Shown: positions 1-7,121, numbered from the stretch's first letter. The stretch is 11,830 nucleotides of DNA from Methylococcaceae bacterium (GCA_005779525.1 SXIZ01000037.1:1-11830), one strand, 5' to 3'. Numbers and translations are program-made. The notes: generated by a model from the letters alone, not told the origin.

Positions 1-1
1 A

Positions 2-1969
2 CCGCTTATGGCAACCCCCATGTCGATCCAAGTAATACCCAAACAGGTATTAAAAGACCAACAGGCGATTCGAATAAAAGATGCACTGAAAAATGTTAGT
101 GGCGTAGTCTGGGCGACTGATCCCATGTATGAAGGCTTTCATCTGCGTGGCTTTCAGACCGATGGTACGACAACTGTCTATCGCAATGGTTTGCGTATCC
201 GGCGTGCGCAGCATGATGTTGCTAACTTAGAGCAACTGGAAGTGCTTAAAGGGCCTGCCGCAGCGGCCTATGGCCGGATTGAACCCGGCGGCTTGATCAA
301 TGTGGTGACTAAAAAGCCACTGGATACCCCTTATTACTCATTGGAACAACAATTCGGCTCTTATGATTTATACCGTACGACGGCGGACGCGACTGGCCCG
401 CTTAATAAAGATCATTCGTTACTTTACCGTCTGAATTTAGCCTATCAAAACAATGATCTATTTATAGACACGATGGAGCAGGAACGGGTGTTTTTTGCGC
501 CATCATTGAGTTGGAAGCCGAGTGATCGGACGGAGGTTAATTTGAATTTGGAATATCAATACGACACACGCACCAGCTATACCGGGCTACCTGTCCTAGG
601 TAATCGTCCGGTCAATGTACCCATCAACCGCTATTATGGTTTTGGAACGGATAATGAAAAATCTGTATTCGATAAGTTTCTCATTGGTTTCGATTGGTCA
701 CACCAATTCAACGATGACTGGAAAATACAGCATCGTTTTCATTATTACAAACTGGACTATCAGATCAACAATTCGTCGTTCTTTCCAGGGCCAGTGATTC
801 CCACTAATAATACGGCAAATCGCAACATAACCGATAGGCCGATCGATATTACCGATACCATTGCGACTAATTTAGACCTTACTGGAAAATTTAAGTTATG
901 GGGCACTCAACATCAAGTTTTAGCGGGATTTGATTTCTTTTGGGAGGATTTTAGTGGTCAAGGCTTTTCTGGCCCTGCGCCTGCAACCCATAGACCAGTA
1001 GTAGATATTTTTAATCCTGTTTATGGACAAGTTCCGTCAATCTCGGCAACTAATTTTAATAACTTTAGCACTCTGACCCAAGATTGGTTCGGGACTTATT
1101 TCCAGGATCAGATTACCCTGTTCGACAAGCTGCATATTATGGGTGGCGGACGTTATGATTGGGCAACTCGGCGTAGTGGTGCTGCTTCAACATCGATTGA
1201 AACTGCCCGCAATAGCGAAACGGAGGTTCAAAATGATGCGTTTAGTCCCCGTGTAGGTGTCCTATATCAACCTTGGCCTTGGTTGGCGCTATATGGCAAT
1301 TATGTAGAGTCTTTGGGTGGTGCAAATTCTGCCCTGGCATCCAATGGTAAACCGCTAGACTCCGAGACAGCCCAGCAACATGAGGTGGGTTTTAAAACTG
1401 AATTATTCGACAAAAAACTGATGTCCACCGTCGCGTTTTATGAATTAATTAAACAAAATATAGCTACACCAGACCCGACCAATTCAAGATTTTCCGTGCA
1501 AACTGGCGAAGCTCGAAGCCAAGGCATAGAAGTCGATATTTCTGGGCAAATCACGGATGGCCTGAGTTTGATAGCCTCTTACTCCTATACTGATGCTGAA
1601 ATTACCAAAGATAACAATAAGAGCATTTTAGGGCATCGATTCTGGAATATTCCCCGAAATGCAGGGAGCTTTTGGGCTAAATACGCGGTACAGGATCCAT
1701 TGTTACGTGGTTTAAGTTTTGGTGCTGGAGCTTATGTCGTCGGACAACGTGAAGGAAATAATCTCAATAACTGGCAAATGCCGGGATATGTTCGAGTTGA
1801 TGCGTTGCTGGGCTATATCTGGAAAGTTGGAAATTTGAAGATTACTACCCAACTGAATGTTAATAATCTATTGGATAAGACGATTTATGAAACTTCCGCA
1901 TTTAATGGCTATTTAACTCAACCCGGTGCGCCGCGTACTTTCATGGGATCAATTAAAGTGGAGTTTTAG
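2..1969 (+). CDS. TonB-dependent siderophore receptor (5' end missing)
   Basis: Outer-membrane receptor that imports an iron-siderophore using TonB-transmitted energy. The reading frame is open to the left edge, and the ATG at 8 lies inside the conserved plug segment (TPMSIQVIPKQVLKDQQ), so the true start is outside the window. The signal peptide, TonB box and any STN signalling domain are therefore not visible. The plug domain covers about the first 100 visible residues and contains LKGPAAAAYGRIEPGGLINV, typical of FhuA/FoxA-like siderophore receptors. The rest is beta-barrel with alternating aromatic strands, ending in VEF with the C-terminal Phe expected for outer-membrane insertion. The visible 655 residues fit a family of about 700-800. 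A PepSY protein and tonB-exbB-exbD follow on the same strand. The substrate cannot be told from sequence. Whether this receptor signals to the FecR at 7122 depends on the unseen N-terminus. Confidence 0.95.
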   Translation, partial: PLMATPMSIQVIPKQVLKDQQAIRIKDALKNVSGVVWATDPMYEGFHLRGFQTDGTTTVYRNGLRIRRAQHDVANLEQLEVLKGPAAAAYGRIEPGGLINVVTKKPLDTPYYSLEQQFGSYDLYRTTADATGPLNKDHSLLYRLNLAYQNNDLFIDTMEQERVFFAPSLSWKPSDRTEVNLNLEYQYDTRTSYTGLPVLGNRPVNVPINRYYGFGTDNEKSVFDKFLIGFDWSHQFNDDWKIQHRFHYYKLDYQINNSSFFPGPVIPTNNTANRNITDRPIDITDTIATNLDLTGKFKLWGTQHQVLAGFDFFWEDFSGQGFSGPAPATHRPVVDIFNPVYGQVPSISATNFNNFSTLTQDWFGTYFQDQITLFDKLHIMGGGRYDWATRRSGAASTSIETARNSETEVQNDAFSPRVGVLYQPWPWLALYGNYVESLGGANSALASNGKPLDSETAQQHEVGFKTELFDKKLMSTVAFYELIKQNIATPDPTNSRFSVQTGEARSQGIEVDISGQITDGLSLIASYSYTDAEITKDNNKSILGHRFWNIPRNAGSFWAKYAVQDPLLRGLSFGAGAYVVGQREGNNLNNWQMPGYVRVDALLGYIWKVGNLKITTQLNVNNLLDKTIYETSAFNGYLTQPGAPRTFMGSIKVEF

Positions 1970-1977
1970 AATTATTG

Positions 1978-2053
1978 GGTGGGCAGGCTTTTTTGCCCAC
2001 CATTTACAACGCAACTCATATCTTATTTGGTGGGCATAAAAGCGATGTCCACC
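1978..2053. repeat. Two REP-like inverted repeats in tandem
   Basis: Two hairpin units share the same arm, GGTGGGCA. Unit 1 has arms 1978-1985 and 1994-2001 with a perfect 8-bp stem and an 8-base loop ending in five T. Unit 2 has arms 2029-2036 and 2046-2053, with one G-T mismatch and a 9-base loop. They fill most of the 97-base gap between the receptor and the PepSY gene. The paired-arm layout resembles REP/BIME-type intergenic elements. They could also slow or terminate readthrough from the receptor gene, but no T-tract follows either stem. Confidence 0.7.
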
Positions 2054-2066
2054 CTGTATATTCATA

Positions 2067-3263
2067 ATGACTATGGCTTTAACTCTTAAAACTCGCCGCA
2101 AATTTTGGCTAAAAATACATCTATGGCTTGGATTGGTATTAGGACTATTCGCGTCAATTTTCGGTATCACCGGAAGTGTTTTGGTGTTTTATGCAGAAAT
2201 TGATGAATTGTTAAACCCCAACTTATTGACCGTTTCCGTACCGCCAGACCATCAAGGTTATAAACCGCTGGCGGTGATAATTGACAATGGGATTTTAGCG
2301 ATGCCACCACCCGCTAAACATGTCTTTACTACCTATCCGCGCAATCAGCAGGCGACAGTACAATTACGTTTTGTACAGCCTTTAACTAGTGGGGATGTTG
2401 AACGTTGGCAGGTGGCGGTCGATCCTTACACCGCACAAGTGACGGGGAAGCGTTTGATGGGTACTGCAAATGGTTTGTTTCCTAAAACTTTTATCGGCTT
2501 GATGTTTGAATTGCACTATGCCTTGTTACTTAAACAAGGCTTTAGCAATTTGATTGTCGGGTCAATGGGAGCTCTGCTGATTATTTCGACGCTGACGGGG
2601 CTAATCCTTTGGTGGCCGTTCACGGGAAAATGGCTGCAAGCCCTCAGTATCAAGCGCCAAACCAGTATTGAACGGCTTAATTTTGATATACATAAAACCG
2701 TTGGCTTTTATTCGACGCTGGTGTTGTTACCAGTGTTGTTTTCTGGCGTGTATATGGTCGTACCGAAGCATGTAGTGCCAGTCATTGAATTGTTTTCTCC
2801 CGTTACTTACCGTTACTGGTTTAATTCCACCCCAAGCAAAGATACCACACCGCTACCGATGGCTAAAGCCGTTGCCATTGCTGAGCAACGCTATCCTTCT
2901 GGGCGGCTGGACACTATTTACGGTATCCATGATCCGAGTAGCACTTACACTGTGTGTAAAGATGATGTGCAAGAAGTGGGCAGTTTTTTGCATCGGCGCT
3001 GCATTGTCATGGATCAATATAGCGGCAAAATACTGGACGACGATAATCCAGTGACTGGGACGGCAGGCGAAACTTTTACCCATTGGCAAATGCCGCTACA
3101 CGCGGGGAAACCGTTTGGGTGGACGGGGCGAATTTTAGTGTTTTTGAGTGGTTTGGCTTGTCCGGTGTTGTTTGTGACGGGGGTTGTTCGTTGGTTGCAA
3201 AAGCTGCGGGCAAAAGCGCAACATCAGCTTAAACAATATGCTGCTACTGCTTGCAGGGATTAA
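2067..3263 (+). CDS. PepSY-associated TM helix protein (iron-regulated membrane protein family)
   Basis: Inner-membrane protein of the PepSY_TM/PiuB type, commonly encoded beside TonB-dependent siderophore receptors. It has been suggested to help reduce or release iron from siderophores in the periplasm; its exact reaction is not settled. Four membrane helices are visible, at about residues 19-43, 160-185, 210-232 and 355-378. Large periplasmic parts lie between helices 1-2 and 3-4. Conserved histidines flank the helices: H18 in KIHLWLG, one in ELHYALLL, one in DIHKTVG and one in LHAGKPFG, a pattern compatible with haem or metal binding. The length of 398 aa is normal for the family. The start at 2067 has only a weak ribosome-binding site; a second ATG at 2073 is possible. 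It follows the receptor in the same direction after a repeat-filled gap. Confidence 0.9.
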   Translation: MTMALTLKTRRKFWLKIHLWLGLVLGLFASIFGITGSVLVFYAEIDELLNPNLLTVSVPPDHQGYKPLAVIIDNGILAMPPPAKHVFTTYPRNQQATVQLRFVQPLTSGDVERWQVAVDPYTAQVTGKRLMGTANGLFPKTFIGLMFELHYALLLKQGFSNLIVGSMGALLIISTLTGLILWWPFTGKWLQALSIKRQTSIERLNFDIHKTVGFYSTLVLLPVLFSGVYMVVPKHVVPVIELFSPVTYRYWFNSTPSKDTTPLPMAKAVAIAEQRYPSGRLDTIYGIHDPSSTYTVCKDDVQEVGSFLHRRCIVMDQYSGKILDDDNPVTGTAGETFTHWQMPLHAGKPFGWTGRILVFLSGLACPVLFVTGVVRWLQKLRAKAQHQLKQYAATACRD

Positions 3264-3709
3264 AGCTGTAAGGGCTGTAGGTTTAGGTAACGAACCACAT
3301 CATTTTCGCACACCTGACGCGCAGTTTATGTTGGGGTTCATACCGTCACCCCAACCTACCCTTTTTAAAAAGCTGCAAGGCGGATTTGCTTTAGCAATCC
3401 AACATAAACTGCGCTTCGATGCTTCGTTTGGAATGATGGTTTGCTCGGCAACTGATTTATCCCTAGACCACCCGTGGTGGTGCTCTACATCCTGCATTCA
3501 TGCATGCTTATCGCAAAACCGCCTCACAAATTTAATGGGTTGAGAATTAGTAGCTTGCTTGCAATGCATTGCATTTTTGGTGTTGCAGATATTGACTATA
3601 ACTTGGTGCAGTTATGTACCAAAGCGGAAGCAAGTATGAACGAACCTCAACCATTTCGTTGTTACCCAACAATAAACGCTTAAAATTTAACACTCAAGAA
3701 GGAAACGAT
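3264..3709. other. Gene-free gap with repeats and a 12-bp palindrome
   Basis: This 446-base gap follows the PepSY gene. It holds the inverted repeat at 3319-3414 with a REP half-unit inside it, and a perfect 12-bp palindrome GCAATGCATTGC at 3561-3572. A TTGACT hexamer at 3592-3597 lacks a convincing -10 partner. Open frames crossing the gap have no family-like sequence or ribosome-binding site and run through the repeats, so I do not call genes here. Confidence 0.6.
3319..3414. repeat. 16-bp perfect inverted repeat enclosing a REP half-unit
   Basis: The outer arms are GCGCAGTTTATGTTGG at 3319-3334 and its exact reverse complement at 3399-3414. Inside, GTTGGGGT (3330-3337) pairs with ACCCCAAC (3348-3355). 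The segment 3330-3359 matches the right half of the twin repeat at 4971-5000 in 27 of 30 positions. The first five bases of the inner left arm belong to the outer left arm, so the two stems compete. The layout suggests a small MITE-like or REP-derived element. Confidence 0.7.
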
Positions 3710-4036
3710 ATGAGCGATTCTGCGAATGCCGAACACCCCAAACTGCATCCTGAGGAAGCGTACACTACCTCCAAAGCGCCTAGAAACTTCCCTACCGCCC
3801 GCTATTTCCAGGTACATTTTGAATTTTTGCAGGAGCAAATTCAACTGATGAAGGATACGCAAGCAGTGATGCTCATGCAAATGAACCAATTGGAACAGCG
3901 TCTTTTAACCCAACAGCAGCAGTTGTTCAGTGATGACCAGCATCCCTTTGCTGCTCGACATTCATCTATGGTTTCAAGCCCAGCGGATAGGCAAGTCGAT
4001 TTGCGGGCTGGCATTAAAAACACTAAAAAAGGATAA
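3710..4036 (+). CDS. Small hypothetical protein, coiled-coil, upstream of tonB
   Basis: I do not recognise this 108-residue protein. The start at 3710 is supported by AAGAAGGA (3697-3703), six bases upstream; longer in-frame starts run back into the gap and lack a ribosome-binding site. There is no signal peptide and no membrane helix. Residues about 32-73 are rich in Gln, Leu, Met and Glu with heptad-like spacing (FEFLQEQIQLMKDTQ onward), suggesting a coiled coil. The N-terminus is acidic and Pro-containing, and the C-terminus ends in a basic KNTKKG tail. It ends 7 bases before the earlier candidate tonB start, so it probably shares a transcript with tonB. A role as an accessory of the Exb/TonB system is inferred from position only. 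Confidence 0.7.
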   Translation: MSDSANAEHPKLHPEEAYTTSKAPRNFPTARYFQVHFEFLQEQIQLMKDTQAVMLMQMNQLEQRLLTQQQQLFSDDQHPFAARHSSMVSSPADRQVDLRAGIKNTKKG

Positions 4037-4097
4037 GTTGTTAATGCCTACTAACCCGCGTTTTCATTTTACCCGGTTTTTTCTTGCGGAGACGTCA

Positions 4098-4820
4098 ATG
4101 CGACCCGCTGGTGATTTTCCTCCGGTCATCCTGACCAGCACGAAAAGATTGCTGCGCTATTCAGCCGTGGCTTCGGCGACGGTGATTGCCATTTTGCTGC
4201 ATGTGGCGGTGTTTTTCTGGTATTTCACCCGCCCTACTCCGCCGCCCTTTAGCGCCGCAGCTCCTTTACCCATGATTGCAATGGTGTTATCGGCGCCACC
4301 CGCACCGAATCAGGCTGTGGTTCCCCCTCAACCAGTGAAGCCCAAAGTGACCCAAAAGCCGCAGCCTAAACCTGCTAAAAAACCAAAGCCCAAGCCTAAA
4401 CCTGTGCACCGTGACGCTGTCGTTAAGCAAGTAGAAAAAGCGCAGGAAGAGCCGGAAAGTGCACCGGAACCGATGCCTGCACCTGCAGCGCCTGTCGTCA
4501 CGCATAACGCCCCGGCGGCAACACCACTTAATGAACGCTATACACCTTCCAGTTCGAATGCCAATTATTTGCATAATCCGATTCCAGACTATCCGCTGAC
4601 AGCAAGGCAAAACCACTGGCAAGGCCGGGTGTTACTTCGAGTGTATATCAGTGCCAGTGGGCAGTGTGAAAAGCTGTTTGTACAACGCTCCAGTGGTCAT
4701 GAGGAATTGGACGATTCTGCACTGGCGGCAGTGAAAAACTGGCGTTTTGTCCCGGCTAAACGCGGTGATACCCCGGAAGCCAGTTGGGCAACCGTACCGA
4801 TAGATTTTGAACTGGATTGA
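4098..4820 (+). CDS. tonB: TonB energy-transducing protein
   Basis: Couples the ExbB-ExbD proton motor in the inner membrane to outer-membrane receptors such as the one at the left edge. Domain order is classical: one N-terminal membrane anchor (about residues 22-43) with the conserved His (H35); a Pro-rich periplasmic spacer (about 45-135) with a KP-rich stretch followed by an EP/AP-rich stretch; and a C-terminal TonB domain (about 155-240) with the YP motif (165-166), GRVLLRV and the final NWRFVPAKRG region. The Ser four residues before the His in E. coli TonB (S16/H20) is Ala31 here. I chose ATG 4098 because GGAG (4088-4091) sits six bases upstream. ATG 4044, with AAGGA at 4029-4033, would add 18 residues and is a real alternative. 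exbB and exbD follow after a REP element. Confidence 0.93.
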   Translation: MRPAGDFPPVILTSTKRLLRYSAVASATVIAILLHVAVFFWYFTRPTPPPFSAAAPLPMIAMVLSAPPAPNQAVVPPQPVKPKVTQKPQPKPAKKPKPKPKPVHRDAVVKQVEKAQEEPESAPEPMPAPAAPVVTHNAPAATPLNERYTPSSSNANYLHNPIPDYPLTARQNHWQGRVLLRVYISASGQCEKLFVQRSSGHEELDDSALAAVKNWRFVPAKRGDTPEASWATVPIDFELD

Positions 4821-4878
4821 GATTATGTGACATCCCGAGCATCTCCCTCGTTCGAGCTAACAAGGAGGTTTAACCCGC

Positions 4879-4896
4879 CCGGATCGCATGATCCGG
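4879..4896. other. Hairpin after tonB
   Basis: CCGGATC (4879-4885) and GATCCGG (4890-4896) form a 7-bp stem with loop GCAT. CCC (4874-4876) and GGG (4899-4901) can extend it across a two-base bubble. No T-tract follows, so it is not a standard intrinsic terminator. It may be part of the repeat cluster in this gap. Confidence 0.45.
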
Positions 4897-4924
4897 TGGG
4901 GCTACACGGAATACAAATATTTTC

Positions 4925-5000
4925 GTAGGTTGGGGTGAGGTTACGAACCCCAACAATAGGCGCTCCAAGTGTTGGGGTTCCTGGCGTCACCCCAACCTAC
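4925..5000. repeat. REP-like twin inverted repeat (76 bp)
   Basis: The outer arms GTAGGTTGGGGTGA (4925-4938) and its exact complement (4987-5000) enclose inner arms GAACCCCAAC (4945-4954) and GTTGGGGTTC (4971-4980). The element can fold as one long nested stem or as two separate hairpins, because each outer arm also pairs with its neighbouring inner arm through GTTGGGGT/ACCCCAAC. The right half recurs at 3330-3359. It lies between tonB and exbB, so it could affect readthrough or mRNA stability. No transposase is visible nearby. Confidence 0.8.
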
Positions 5001-5054
5001 ACTACTCTTAGTTTTATTTTCTTAACTTAATTATTGATAACAAAGGAGACCCGC

Positions 5055-5753
5055 TTGAACTTCTCAGAAACCACCATTGTTGATAGCACCTTGTGCTTAC
5101 TCGGCTGTTTTTCACTCCTGACCTGGAGTGTGATTCTGTTAAAAGCTGGTGAAATTGCCTGTAACCGTTACCGTAATCGTAAAATCATGCAGCAAATAGA
5201 AACTCAAGCCTTACTCGATCCTAGTTCGCCGTCAATGCCGTCGAGTGATCAAAACAACGCCACCCAGGCGAGTCGCATTTTATTGGCCGGTAAACAAACC
5301 TATGCCAAAGCAAAACAACAACCTAGCCTCAGTTTACACCAGCACGCCGCTTGGCACGAGTTGATGGAACGCGCCTTACGCCAGCAATTGCAAAAAGAAA
5401 AGGCCTTGATGGATTCAGGCTTAGGCTGGCTGGCCAGTATTGGTAGTACCGCACCGTTTATCGGGTTGTTTGGAACGGTGTGGGGCATTATGCACGCACT
5501 GAAAGATATTAGTGTGCAAGGCAATGCCAGTTTAGAAGTGGTGGCAGGCCCCATTGGCGAAGCCTTAATCGCGACCGCGTTAGGTATTGCCGTGGCGATT
5601 CCCGCGGTGATCGCCTATAACTTTTTTCTACGCCAAAACCGCCAACAGTTAGTGCATCTGGAACATATCGGCAACGACTTTTTACAACGTTGCATTGAAA
5701 ATGACTTAATGTCCACCCATCAGGAGCAGCAGCATGTCTCTACAAATGCATAA
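5055..5753 (+). CDS. exbB: ExbB / MotA-TolQ-ExbB proton channel family protein
   Basis: Inner-membrane proton-channel subunit that, with ExbD, energises TonB. Three membrane helices are visible: N-terminal (about residues 10-30), one at about 125-150 within GLGWLASIGSTAPFIGLFGT, and one at about 162-185 within GEALIATALGIAVAIPAVIA. The Glu in GEALIATA (about residue 169) corresponds to the functionally important Glu of E. coli ExbB. The long cytoplasmic part lies between helices 1 and 2. At 232 aa it is close to the usual length. The start is TTG at 5055, chosen because AAGGAG (5043-5048) lies six bases upstream; a TTG at 5034 has no such site. The gene ends inside exbD (20-base overlap), so the two are translationally linked. 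TolQ is the nearest alternative, but the tonB and exbD context favours ExbB. Confidence 0.93.
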   Translation: MNFSETTIVDSTLCLLGCFSLLTWSVILLKAGEIACNRYRNRKIMQQIETQALLDPSSPSMPSSDQNNATQASRILLAGKQTYAKAKQQPSLSLHQHAAWHELMERALRQQLQKEKALMDSGLGWLASIGSTAPFIGLFGTVWGIMHALKDISVQGNASLEVVAGPIGEALIATALGIAVAIPAVIAYNFFLRQNRQQLVHLEHIGNDFLQRCIENDLMSTHQEQQHVSTNA

Positions 5754-6144
5754 CGATGATGAGGGCGGTGAAATGAGCGACATCAATGTCACACCGCTGG
5801 TGGATGTGATGCTGGTATTGTTGGTGGTGTTTATCGTCACCGCGCCCTTATTAACCCAAGTAGTGCGGGTTAAACTGCCTAAAACCGAGGAAACAGAACC
5901 TGCACCGGATAAGCATGTCACCATTTTAAGCGTGACCGCACAAGGCGAAGCGCAATTGGATGATAAACCCGTAGCCTTGGAAGCGCTGGAAGCCGAACTT
6001 AAAGCCTTACAACAACACGATCCCGAATTGAATGTGCAATTACAGGCGGATAAGGCAGCGGTGTTTGAATCGGTTGCCAAAATCATGGCCAGTGCGCAAT
6101 GCTCAGGGGTGGGCAAGTTGTCGTTTGTGACGGTGCAGCAATAG
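5734..6144 (+). CDS. exbD: ExbD biopolymer transport protein
   Basis: Partner of ExbB in the proton-driven TonB motor. At 136 aa it has the standard ExbD layout: a short cytoplasmic N-terminus with MSDINVTPLVDVMLVLLVVF, one membrane helix (about residues 22-40) carrying the essential Asp (D24, equivalent to D25 of E. coli ExbD), then a periplasmic domain ending in FVTVQQ. AGGAG (5722-5726) precedes the ATG by seven bases. The start lies inside exbB, giving a 20-base overlap. TolR is related, but the tonB and exbB context supports ExbD. Confidence 0.94.
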   Translation: MSLQMHNDDEGGEMSDINVTPLVDVMLVLLVVFIVTAPLLTQVVRVKLPKTEETEPAPDKHVTILSVTAQGEAQLDDKPVALEALEAELKALQQHDPELNVQLQADKAAVFESVAKIMASAQCSGVGKLSFVTVQQ

Positions 6145-6375
6145 TGGATTTTCTTCATCACAATTGACTTGTTTGATTTTGCTTTAACTGCCTGGGTTTA
6201 GGGACGAACCGGGCGGTTATTTGCTTGACGATAATAGGTTCACATTCACATACTCCACTTCTAATATCCATTATGGAGCACTACAATTTGATATCCGTTG
6301 CAACAAAACAGGTGTTTTGATCACCCGACTCTAGAGATGCTAAAAATTTATGCCTAATGAATTATTTATGGCATA

Positions 6376-6396
6376 TAACATATATTTTATATGTTA
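6376..6396. promoter_or_regulatory. 9-bp inverted repeat, possible regulator-binding site
   Basis: The arms TAACATATA (6376-6384) and TATATGTTA (6388-6396) are exact complements around TTT. The repeat lies about 80-100 bases upstream of the sigma-54-like motif, a distance typical of enhancer sites for sigma-54 activators. No T-tract or GC-rich stem supports a terminator. The binding protein is unknown. Confidence 0.35.
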
Positions 6397-6477
6397 ATTA
6401 ACATTGTTTAAATACAAGGTCTAGCGACAGCAGTTTTCAAACGTAACAATATTCAGTTTAACAACGCATTAAATTCC

Positions 6478-6494
6478 TTGGCAAGTTATTTGCT
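6478..6494 (+). promoter_or_regulatory. Candidate sigma-54 (RpoN) promoter
   Basis: The segment TTGGCAAGTTATTTGCT matches the RpoN consensus TTGGCACRNNNNTTGCW at 12 of 13 informative positions. The invariant GG (6480-6481) and GC (6492-6493) have the required 10-base gap. Transcription would start near 6505, giving a leader of about 100 bases before the sigma factor gene. Pattern match only. Confidence 0.4.
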
Positions 6495-6605
6495 TTTCAT
6501 TATGGCGAAACCCAAACTCAATGCCTAAATGACTAACGCACATGCTTTATCAACGTTATTTTTTGATCATAGTAAAAATATTATCTTGGTTGGCGGGAGC
6601 TCCGA

Positions 6606-7112
6606 ATGTCGGCAACTGACCAAAGCAGGATCACTGCCGTAACCCTGCTATATCGGGAGCATCATTCTTGGTTACTGAACTGGTTACATAAACAAGTTGC
6701 CTGCCGCATCCAAGCCGAAGACCACGCTCATGATACCTTTCTGCGAGTAATAGCAGCGCGGGATGTGCACAGTATTCGCGAGCCGCGAGCCTAACTCACC
6801 ACGATAGCCAAAGGCATCCTGGTCAACCATTGGCGACGTTCTGCGATCGAGCAAGCCTATTGGGAGTCCATCGCAGCCAACCCAGAGGAAGTGACGGCCT
6901 CACCGGAACACCATGCGATTATTCTGGAAACCCTAAAGGAAATCGACGCCTTGCTTGATCAACTACCGAAAAAAGTAAGGCGTGCCTTTTTGATGTCCCA
7001 ACTCGATGGCCTAACCTACGTTCAAATTGGCGAGCGCCTAGGCGTATCTGAACGTATGGTTAAAAAATACATGGCGCGTGCCATGCTGCACTGTCTGATG
7101 GCGAATTTCTAA
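6606..7112 (+). pseudogene. FecI-type ECF sigma factor, interrupted by one in-frame TAA
   Basis: ECF sigma factor of the iron-responsive FecI group, which would recruit RNA polymerase to siderophore-uptake genes and be controlled by FecR. It starts at ATG 6606 with GGGAG (6595-6599) six bases upstream. Codons 1-62 give region 2 (LYREHHSWLLNWLHKQV, then AEDHAHDTFLRVI). Codon 63 is TAA (6792-6794) where family members read PRAYLTTIAKG. The same frame then continues with LTTIAKGILVNHWRR, a linker, and region 4 (LPKKVRRAFLMSQLDGLTY, then IGERLGVSERMVKKYMARA) to the natural stop at 7110-7112. Total length is 168 codons before that stop, normal for FecI. A single base change from a Tyr codon explains the break, with no frameshift. 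It could be a recent nonsense mutation or a sequence error. A GTG at 6891 could start a region-4 fragment, but that is unlikely to work as a sigma factor. Confidence 0.88.
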
Positions 7113-7121
7113 GGAAAAGCT

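Larger units (their letters stand above)
6145..6605. other. AT-rich regulatory gap before the sigma factor gene
   Basis: This 461-base stretch has no credible gene on either strand; only frames of about 15 codons or fewer were noticed. It holds the 9-bp inverted repeat at 6376-6396, the sigma-54-like motif at 6478-6494 and a ribosome-binding site GGGAG at 6595-6599. No clear intrinsic terminator is seen after exbD. Confidence 0.6.

Noticed and set aside
3184..3543. Open frame overlapping the PepSY gene end and the repeat region
   Set aside because: It begins inside the PepSY gene in another frame, reads through inverted repeats and shows no family features.
3592..3620. Promoter for the small gene and tonB
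   Set aside because: TTGACT is a fair -35, but the sequence 17 bases downstream (TGTACC) is not a credible -10 box.
3930..4097. Longer tonB start at 3930
   Set aside because: It would overlap the upstream small gene by over 100 bases and adds sequence unlike a TonB N-terminus; 4098 or 4044 have better ribosome-binding sites.
4287..4622. Minus-strand open frame inside tonB
   Set aside because: It is Arg/Cys/Phe-rich, as expected from the complement of the Pro/Lys-rich tonB spacer.
4874..4901. Intrinsic terminator after tonB
   Set aside because: The stem is good but no run of T follows, so it is listed only as a hairpin.
6565..6585. Fur-box-like sequence just upstream of the sigma factor ribosome-binding site
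   Set aside because: The right half (ATTATC) fits the Fur site well, but the left half matches only about three of seven positions, which is expected by chance in AT-rich DNA.
6792..6794. Programmed recoding or frameshift in the sigma factor
   Set aside because: The stop is TAA with no slippery sequence, and the frame does not change. TAA is not used for selenocysteine or pyrrolysine, so a point mutation or sequence error is simpler.
6891..7112. Independent region-4-only sigma protein starting at GTG 6891
   Set aside because: No ribosome-binding site precedes it, and it is clearly the continuation of the interrupted gene.
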